This document shows, piece after piece, positions 57,428-64,000 of a stretch of 64,000 nucleotides of DNA; the stretch's first letter is position 1; every line of letters begins with the position of its first letter. The stretch is from Cymbomonas tetramitiformis. Taxonomy: Eukaryota > Chlorophyta > Pyramimonadophyceae > Pyramimonadales > Pyramimonadaceae. The DNA is taken from the NCBI GenBank assembly GCA_001247695.2, contig LGRX02027802.1, positions 1 to 64,000 on the forward strand, in the 5' to 3' direction. The translations under genes and the position numbers were made by a program. The notes beneath the pieces were generated by a model. That model saw only the letters and a program-made list of their open reading frames with translations. It ran no database searches and was not told where the DNA came from.

Positions 57428-57875
57428 CCAGCTTTTCTCATCGAGTTGGGTACCCCCCCCCCGCCAGCGCCAACGGCGCCTATGAGAACGCTATGGATAG
57501 TGGACCGCGATCTCGTGAGCCAGCCAGCGAATTCCATAACCATCCACGTGGACACCTTCCCGAGCCAGCCCGTTTTCTTCCGAGAAAATGGACCCTGAGA
57601 GCCGTGCGCAGCTTAAAGAAATTAAAGCAAGATTTAGATGACGACATTATCTCTGAAACAGACTATCAGGAACTTAAACCTTTAAGACAAGTTTTGTGCA
57701 AAAAAATCATGAAAACCCATCAAATATACCATATTTGTCAATTTCCCGGCAAAGTTTTCTTAGTTTAAGAAATGCCTCTCCAGCTAGGCAGCCAACGGTC
57801 ATTTTCCTTATTTCAGGCCATCTCATAAGTCGGAAAATCCAGCCAGCTTTTCTCATCGAGTTGGGTACCCCCCTC
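57428..57875 (+). other. Direct-repeat-bounded block with a short SHOCT-like frame
   Basis: A ~30-bp direct repeat (CAGCTTTTCTCATCGAGTTG then GGTACCCCCC) occurs at 57,428 and 57,843. Between them a frame at 57,493-57,768 (91 codons) contains L-K-K-L-K-x-D-L-D-D-D-I-I-S-E-x-D-Y, which resembles the short helical SHOCT motif. The left copy carries an extra GTAAG in an otherwise shared ATCCAG/CCAGC context. No longer protein can be built. Confidence 0.35.
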
Positions 57876-59331
57876 GAAACGTTGGTCGTTTCTTAACGTC
57901 GAGTTTCCTTAAAGGTGAGTGATTACTGTACTCGTATAGACAGTTTTCACTAGCCTGCTTTGCAGGGATACCGCACTCTCAGGACTTTGTCCCCTTTGCT
58001 AGCGTAAATGTTTTATTATTATTATTATTACTCGACGACTATATGCCATTATGACATGACATGGTATGACATGTATGACACATATGTCATCGGTCATATC
58101 CCTGACAGATCTCCCCTCTTAGAAGTGTTGTGACCTCGCAATATAGGGTGCATACCTTTGTATGTGTCTTTGATGTCTTTGTTGTTGAACTGGCCAGTCT
58201 TCTTACACCGATGAGGCGTCCCTCAAGGTGTTTTAGGATATCGGGGGGAACTGAGTCCACTTTAAACCCTCACCTTAGGCATATAGCCCTACAGTTTTTA
58301 GGATGCAACCCCCCTGATTGCTTTGCGTTTCGTATTGACGCTCAGGGTATCTTCCGAGGTTTGCGTTACGGAGAGATATTGCGCTTGCCGATCGACGAAA
58401 CCCCATTGGGTACATGTTTCCACGGCCTTATATAGTGCATCCACCCCTTCCTCCCCTCCTGAAGCTGCTATGGAGGTTCATAGGCAGAATGGAGAATCTT
58501 TTCAAGGTTTGTTTTAATGCAAGCGGAGAAGGCCCTGCTTAACGAGATATTGGACTTTAAATTCTGCACCCGATCTGCCAAACTCCTTTTTTTTCGGTCC
58601 GGTACGCGCGCTCTGACGAACATTTCATAGATGGATTCGACAACGTACTAATGTGAATTCGTTTAGTCATGTGTGTCAAACCACAACTCAGGATCACAAC
58701 TCCATCTACCTCAGCATTCCGGCAGCGCAGAATGATTGGTGGCCATAAGATCCGAATGACAAACCACGGTTTGGCAAAGGCAGTATAGCAGTTTTTTATT
58801 GTCCACATATATGGTACCCGCATGTATGCGCATCTGTGCAAGGGTATGATTTGGTACAAGGCTCAGCAAGGAAGGATCAATTTCCTGCTCCTGATACAAC
58901 ATAATGATAGAACATTAAGAGCAGGGTATATTGATGATCGACATGTATTAGTATACTGTTGGCAACTGTTGGCACACGCCGTGCCATCACTGCTGGATGT
59001 GACACACCGTGTGTCACTTCCTAGGTATGTACTGTATACTCCTATAGTACAAGGGTGTCAGTCCGTAGGGCTTCGGCTTAATAGCTATTGCCAGATCGGT
59101 GGGCCGGTGCACTGGGGTTATCTCAGAATCTGTTTCTGTGTTAGCGTGCTCTCTTGCTTATGACTTGGTGTCTATGGCAGCCGAGGTCTTCGCATGGTCA
59201 GCACTCACATGCTTTCAAGGCTGAAGTAACCTTGCTCCATCTTTCTGGGGCGCCATGTTTATCTTGTCACAAACTGGAAAGCTGCATCTCAGAAACTGTC
59301 TCAGTGTTTCACTTATCTATTTTCTGGCAGT
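57876..59331. other. No gene seen; (TTA)n microsatellite
   Basis: A TTA run lies at 58,013-58,030, followed by ATGACATG-type words to about 58,095. Frames at 58,130-58,435 and elsewhere show no recognisable features. Confidence 0.4.
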
Positions 59332-59520
59332 ATTACGTGCTCGTGGGAACTTTGGAGGCACTTTTACGAAAGACAGTGTGTGCTGAAATTTTCGACTTGT
59401 ATTACGTGCTCGTGGGAACTTTTGAGACACTTTTTACGTAAGACAGTGGGTGGGCTGAATTTCGATTTGTATTACGTGCTCGTGGGATCTTTTCAGAACT
59501 TTTTACGTGAGACAGTGAGC
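59332..59520. repeat. ~70-bp tandem repeat (three copies)
   Basis: Copies of ATTACGTGCTCGTGGGAACT begin near 59,332, 59,400 and 59,472, each followed by TTTTACG...AGACAGTG. They lie upstream of the 450-codon ORF and could be part of the same element. Confidence 0.8.
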
Positions 59521-60145
59521 CTATTTTGACAGTTTTTATACCCCTCAGTTGCTTACTGCCTATTGCTATGGTACTAGAGTACAGTATTATAATTATGACG
59601 GCCCGTGGCTCGAGACAGTGTATTATTACTCTAGGGAAACTGGGGTATATGCCAGCTGTGCGACAGTTGGTCCCCCGTACCATAAGACATAGACAGTTGA
59701 CTTTTTTATTAGTTTCTGCAAGCCTACTGACGAGGACCCTGGCGAGGTCCGAAAAGCTTCTAGGCAGCCAAGCAAAAAACTCCGGTATATATATCGTTAT
59801 ATGTTTCAGCAGTATTTGTTATAAGAAAAGATTATCAGTGTTGAAAAAAGTGTAACTCGTTTGTCACCACTCTTTGCACGAGTTCTCGAGCCGGCACTCG
59901 GTCGTATTATCTTCTACACATATTATTGTGCATATCTTGAGCACATACCGTAAGTTAAAGCGAAAGTCTCAAATTAAGAACTTTTATCTTCGGCGGTTTT
60001 GGGACGAATTCCGTACTATCCCCACGACGTTGTATATCGATCCAACGGCTATTTTTATAGGTACCTGATCAAAAACTTTTTGGGATTTATTTTGGTTTGT
60101 TTTATTCGACTCTACTTTATTTCATTCATTCATATCTTTACGATT

Positions 60146-61498
60146 ATGGCACAACAACAAAATCCTACTACTCCAGTGGCGGCAGGGCTTGGCACCCCTG
60201 TGCATACAACTGCCCCTCAACAGAATCCTGCCACCCCAATGGCGGCGGCGGCGGCGGCAACTGGTGTTCCTCAGCACACAACGGGACAGTATGCTCCTGC
60301 TTCTTTTGCTGCCTACAATGCGTACAACACCCCAGTCCAATCAGCTCCTACAGCCGGCGGGTTACAGTACACACTTCCAATCTCACAACCAGCGATGCCG
60401 CAGCAGAATGCGGCGGGGTTCCAGAGCAACAATGGACCTCCAATTAATCCTCTCACGGGACAACCATATGTTTCTCGCTACAAGCGGGACTTTGAGGAAG
60501 AGAAACAACGCACCGTGGCACTGGAGACACGGCTCCAGGAGATGCAGACCTCGATGGGAGAGATGCACAACAAGCTGATTCAGGCGCAGGCTGAAACGGC
60601 AGAAGCGTTGAGAGAGGCGGCCTTCGAAAAACGTGTTGCTGAAGCGAGATTTAGTGTTACGAAGACAGACAGCGACCTGCGCAAGATGGGCGGGGCGTTA
60701 GCCGGAGCAGCTGCGACGGCCGGAAATGAGCGTGGAGGAAAGTCAGTTCACTTTGAGACTATTGCTGACTTGTCCGATGACGGTGAAAAGAAGAAGAAAA
60801 AACGCAGAAAGGGGCGCGACAAGAAACGTAAAAAAAGCCGGCGTGATGATTCTACCAGCGACAGTTCAACGAGCACTAGCGGTGGCTCCAGCGATGGGAG
60901 CAAGCAAAGAAGGGAGAAGCAGCGGCGCAAGAGAGCGAAGGGAGCGGATTTGGTGCATACCGCTCGATCCCTCAGTGGCAGTGCTGGGGGACAAGCTGGA
61001 CCAGTGAAGGGCCTTGGAAGCTCTGGTACCAGCCCTGGCCCGAAAGGAACGGCGTTCCGCGCGATGATGGCAGCGCGGGACGAAGCGTACGCTCAAGCTC
61101 TCCAGCAAGGAGCTGCCGTTGCTGATGCTCAGGCAATGGCAATGGTTGCAGCTTTTGGTGCTGCTGGACCACCAGGTGTCCGACTGGCAGGCGTTGATCT
61201 TCCCGCCCGAGTTCCACCCTCTGCGAATGACCCCACCCCAGTCCCCACAGTCCATAATCCCACCCCACCACCACCACCACCTGGAGCAGGAGAACGTCGC
61301 GGCAGAATTATTCCTATTGACGCGAAAGAAATGTCTGCTACCTACAGAACGAAGACCCTGTGGGAACCCCTCAGGATGCAGCTGGTGCGCTTCGGTGTGG
61401 TGGAACCAGAAGTGGCCTATCAAATGACAAAAGTTGAGACTCTGAGTGCTGCGGCGGATGCGCACAACGCAGGGCACCTCAACCTTCGCAAGCTCTAG
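60146..61498 (+). CDS. Intact 450-aa protein of unknown family, coiled coil with basic region
   Basis: The frame is open from 59,999; ATG 60146 is chosen because the upstream residues are hydrophobic and AT-rich and composition changes sharply at M-A-Q-Q-Q. Residues 1-110 are rich in Gln, Asn, Pro, Ala and Thr. About 118-165 form a heptad-like Glu/Gln/Ala helix. Residues about 205-235 are a Lys/Arg stretch (K-K-K-K-K-R-R-K) that could be a nuclear signal or nucleic-acid-binding patch, followed by Ser/Thr/Gly-rich and Pro-rich low-complexity parts. The C-terminal ~60 residues look folded. There is no zinc knuckle, reverse transcriptase or nuclease. It could be an ORF1/gag-type protein of an unknown element or a single-exon host gene. 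Confidence 0.6.
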   Translation: MAQQQNPTTPVAAGLGTPVHTTAPQQNPATPMAAAAAATGVPQHTTGQYAPASFAAYNAYNTPVQSAPTAGGLQYTLPISQPAMPQQNAAGFQSNNGPPINPLTGQPYVSRYKRDFEEEKQRTVALETRLQEMQTSMGEMHNKLIQAQAETAEALREAAFEKRVAEARFSVTKTDSDLRKMGGALAGAAATAGNERGGKSVHFETIADLSDDGEKKKKKRRKGRDKKRKKSRRDDSTSDSSTSTSGGSSDGSKQRREKQRRKRAKGADLVHTARSLSGSAGGQAGPVKGLGSSGTSPGPKGTAFRAMMAARDEAYAQALQQGAAVADAQAMAMVAAFGAAGPPGVRLAGVDLPARVPPSANDPTPVPTVHNPTPPPPPPGAGERRGRIIPIDAKEMSATYRTKTLWEPLRMQLVRFGVVEPEVAYQMTKVETLSAAADAHNAGHLNLRKL

Positions 61499-62832
61499 CA
61501 GGGTGGCTCCTGGCGACAACGTCTTAACCCCTAAACTGCGGAAGGAATTTCGGGGTTTTGAAAATTTGGGTTTATTTACAATATCTTTGGCGTAAGTGTC
61601 CTGACTCGACTTTTGAAACTAGTCTCGGAAAGGTCTTCTCAAGGCGAATCGCATGCAAACCTTGAAAATGCATGACATCTGATATCGATGACGTGATTGT
61701 CAACTGAAAAATGTTGATGGATGTGCACATCGTTCACAATTTAAGCCCTATTATTGACCCTAGACCTCCGGGTATAATCTTACCAAGTGCTCAACATGCG
61801 GTTAGGGCTACGTATACTATCAGGGGTTTGTAACACTATGGCATATGTGCCCTAGATGTAACTCACTTATGGCCAAGCTAAAATCGAGTGCGTGTCGGTA
61901 AATAGTAAGAACATCGTCGCAACATGGTTGCTCCCAAGTGCATGGTTGCACCCTACGTTTCTAGACGGGTTCAATACACGTGTTGAACACGTATTGGAGG
62001 CATATTGGAGGCATATATATTGAAGACGGTATGCTAATATCTGGACATTCCAATACACGTGTAACATATTGGCCAAACTATTGAACCGCGATCAGCCTGG
62101 ACACAGCGAAAATGAGTATGCTAGCATGGGCACCCAAATGGTGTCAGACTCACCCACTAGCACTTGGTATCATCTAAGGAAGGGTCTAGCGTTATGGGGA
62201 CAAGTTTTCACGGCATTTGGACGCGTATCGCAGAAGTCGGTTCTGGGGGGCTTTTTGAATTGGGGCCCCGATGTATTGAAATAAGGCAAAACGATTGGAG
62301 GGGTGTTCAATATGTCTGCAACCGCCCGCAACACACGTATTGAACATGTGTTGAACACATGTTGAAACATTCACGCATAAGGAATCGTTCAATACATGTG
62401 CAATATGTCTACAATCAGATGAATCATTCAACACGTTTGCAATATATGTGTCGAACACATATTGAAACATTCCCTCATGCAGAATATCTTTAATACATGT
62501 GCAATATGTCTACAATCAGAGTGAATTATGCAACACATGACTGCATGGGGTAACTATGCTTCTATAAACGCTTTACGCGTAAATCTCAAATGGCCTGAAA
62601 CACGTAAATTACGCGTAAATTACGTGTACCCTGTTTTAGCACGATTTTACGCGAATGACGTAAAATCTGAGATTTTACGCGATTTCGTGTCCAGCGCGAG
62701 ACTTCGTTCAGACTACAGTCAACAGTGTCACAGATTTGCTAATGAGATCAGATGCGTTGATGCGGCCGTTGTCCTTTCTTTTGGCAGCCAGGGTGTTCCG
62801 TCTCCGGGCGAGGGACAACTCTATTATTAAGT
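61499..62832. repeat. Non-coding region with inverted CACGTGTTGAACACG words
   Basis: Irregular repeats of AATACACGTGTTGAACACGT and related CAATATGTCTACAATCAG words occupy about 61,965-62,535, in both orientations. From 62,567 to 62,680 the sequence is rich in TTACGCGTAAA words. No convincing gene. Confidence 0.6.
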
Positions 62833-62956
62833 ATGACCGACATTGGTGAAGAACACCCACCATCACCATCTGCGCCTGATGATGATCATGATTAGCTTGA
62901 GGAGGAGGAGTGTGGAGGAACGGCAAGCGCAAGGCCAGCTCCCCGTGAACGCACAG

Positions 62957-63749
62957 TTTGCCATAGCCACACATTTTTCCTAGAAGGCACCCAAATTTTT
63001 TTGGTCAATTTTTCGATGAAGCACCCAAATTTTTTTGACAATTTTGAGAAGGCACCCAAATTTTGATAAAATTTTTCTTGTCCATATTTAGCTATAAGCA
63101 TGCGGGGAAGGCTCTGCGCGGAGGGTTTGAGGCTTGGAGGCGCCCAAGGCGGTGGGGCGGTGGCTAGGAGGGGCGGAGGCGCGGACGGGCGGAGGCGCGG
63201 AGTGATAGTTATGTGAAGATAACTAGAGGATGACGAGTTAATCCCCGAGTGTGGAGGGTGTGTGACGCGGTAAGATGAAATAACGCGGTGAGATGAAATA
63301 ACGCGGTGAGATGAAATAATGCGGTGAGATGAAATAACGCGGTGAGATGAAATAATGCGGTGAGATAGCATAATAAGGTATTTAGATAGCAATTTGTACC
63401 TCACTTGCTGATTGCATATTACGGTAATAATATTCCTGATTTTAGCCTTAACGTTAAGACATTCAAGACAGTAGACACCGAAAGCCACGCAAACGCAGCC
63501 GTGGCATCGACCAGCCGACCACGCGATCGACGCGAGCTCTCCATGATCTCGTCACGTCGATCGATGTGGCCACGCATGTCACCCAAATTTTCCCAGAGCC
63601 CCCCATATTTCCCAGAGACCCCCAGATTTTTCCGGACACCCCAGATTTTTCCTAAAATGCACCCAAATTTTTCAAGATTTTGAAATTTTTTTAAGCCAAA
63701 ATAAGCACCCAAATTTTGAATGAAATTTTTCAAAATGTGTGGCTGCCCC
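62957..63749. mobile_element. 793-bp Mutator-like MITE with 9-bp target duplication
   Basis: Flanked by perfect AACGCACAG (62948-62956 and 63750-63758). Ends are inverted over about 20 bp around AGCCACACATTTT. CACCCAAATTTTT words repeat at both ends. Nine-bp duplications are characteristic of Mutator-like elements. No transposase. Confidence 0.85.
63265..63368. repeat. 18-bp tandem repeat (six copies) within the Mutator-like MITE
   Basis: Units of ACGCGGTGAGATGAAATA with C/T alternation at the second position. Confidence 0.9.
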
Positions 63750-64000
63750 AACGCACAGTGAACTTGAAACCCGACTTCCTGTGGGTTTTCGTTCGAGTCG
63801 CAAAGCCGAGGCGGGATTCACTAGGCAACAAGCAGTTTTATCCTGCGGGGAAACGCGGCTCCCCTAAGGAGGAGGCGACTTGCTTGTTTTGTGATAAAAC
63901 TTTCAATGGGACGCCCGGTCGAATCTGTTGCCATATCAGTGGGACAAAGGCTGCCGGCATTGCTGCGTGCCCGGGTGTTCGCCAGCGCCAGGACGAAGAG

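Larger units (their letters stand above)
62833..64000 (+). pseudogene. BED zinc-finger (hAT-type) ORF, interrupted, runs off the window
   Basis: ATG 62833 opens an acidic leader of 20 codons, then an in-frame TAG (62893), then L-E-E-E-E and a basic stretch up to 62,956. There a 793-bp insertion with a 9-bp duplication splits the frame. Reading resumes in the same frame from 63,752 and stays open to the window end. The resumed part contains a BED-type finger: C-L-F-C, then H-I-S-G after a Gly/Arg-rich loop, then a distal Cys (I-A-A-C-P-G-V). BED fingers of this spacing are typical of hAT transposases and their domesticated relatives; the catalytic domain would lie beyond 64,000. CATGATTAG|CTTGAG could instead be a splice acceptor that bypasses the TAG. 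Confidence 0.65.

Overview
This window looks like nuclear DNA of a flagellated green alga (Viridiplantae, prasinophyte-like). The evidence is: spliceosomal GT-AG introns in every recognisable gene; a class VIII myosin, a plant/green-algal class; a PARALLEL SPINDLE 1-like protein with FHA and PIN domains, a plant-type architecture; an IQCH-like gene, a family usually found in organisms with motile cilia; and very dense non-autonomous transposons and minisatellites. A repeat-rich genome such as Cymbomonas would fit, but that is inference.

Layout. 1-5.6 kb: two tandem arrays share one perfect 20-bp palindrome but have unrelated spacers. They flank a minus-strand partial gene, a small plus-strand ORF and a spliced gene of about 950 codons that ends in a beta-class DNA methyltransferase fold. 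That gene's start codon lies inside the last palindrome of the second array. 5.6-13.9 kb: GTAC-rich repeats, a tRNA-like sequence, a decayed gag-like gene (minus) and several foldback or TIR elements. 14.1-16.7 kb: PS1-like gene (plus). 18.8-30.6 kb: IQCH-like gene (minus, at least 14 exons) whose introns hold five different minisatellites. 31.8-34.7 kb: RNA polymerase I subunit RPA43 (plus, 7 exons, all phases agree). 36.9-48.7 kb: class VIII myosin (minus, about 20 exons) with a Harbinger-like insertion filling one intron. 49.7-57 kb: a nest of transposons, several with exact target-site duplications. 57-64 kb: repeats, an intact unrecognised 450-codon ORF, and a BED-finger (hAT-type) ORF split by an 0.8-kb insertion with a perfect 9-bp target duplication; this last ORF runs off the window.

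The four conserved genes (PS1-like, IQCH-like, RPA43, myosin VIII) are ordinary, functionally unrelated host genes in a 35-kb gene-bearing core. Everything outside the core is mobile or repeat DNA. The most unusual element is the palindrome-array/methyltransferase locus at the left end. Exon models were built by eye from GT-AG sites, reading phase and remembered family conservation. They have not been tested against transcripts or databases.
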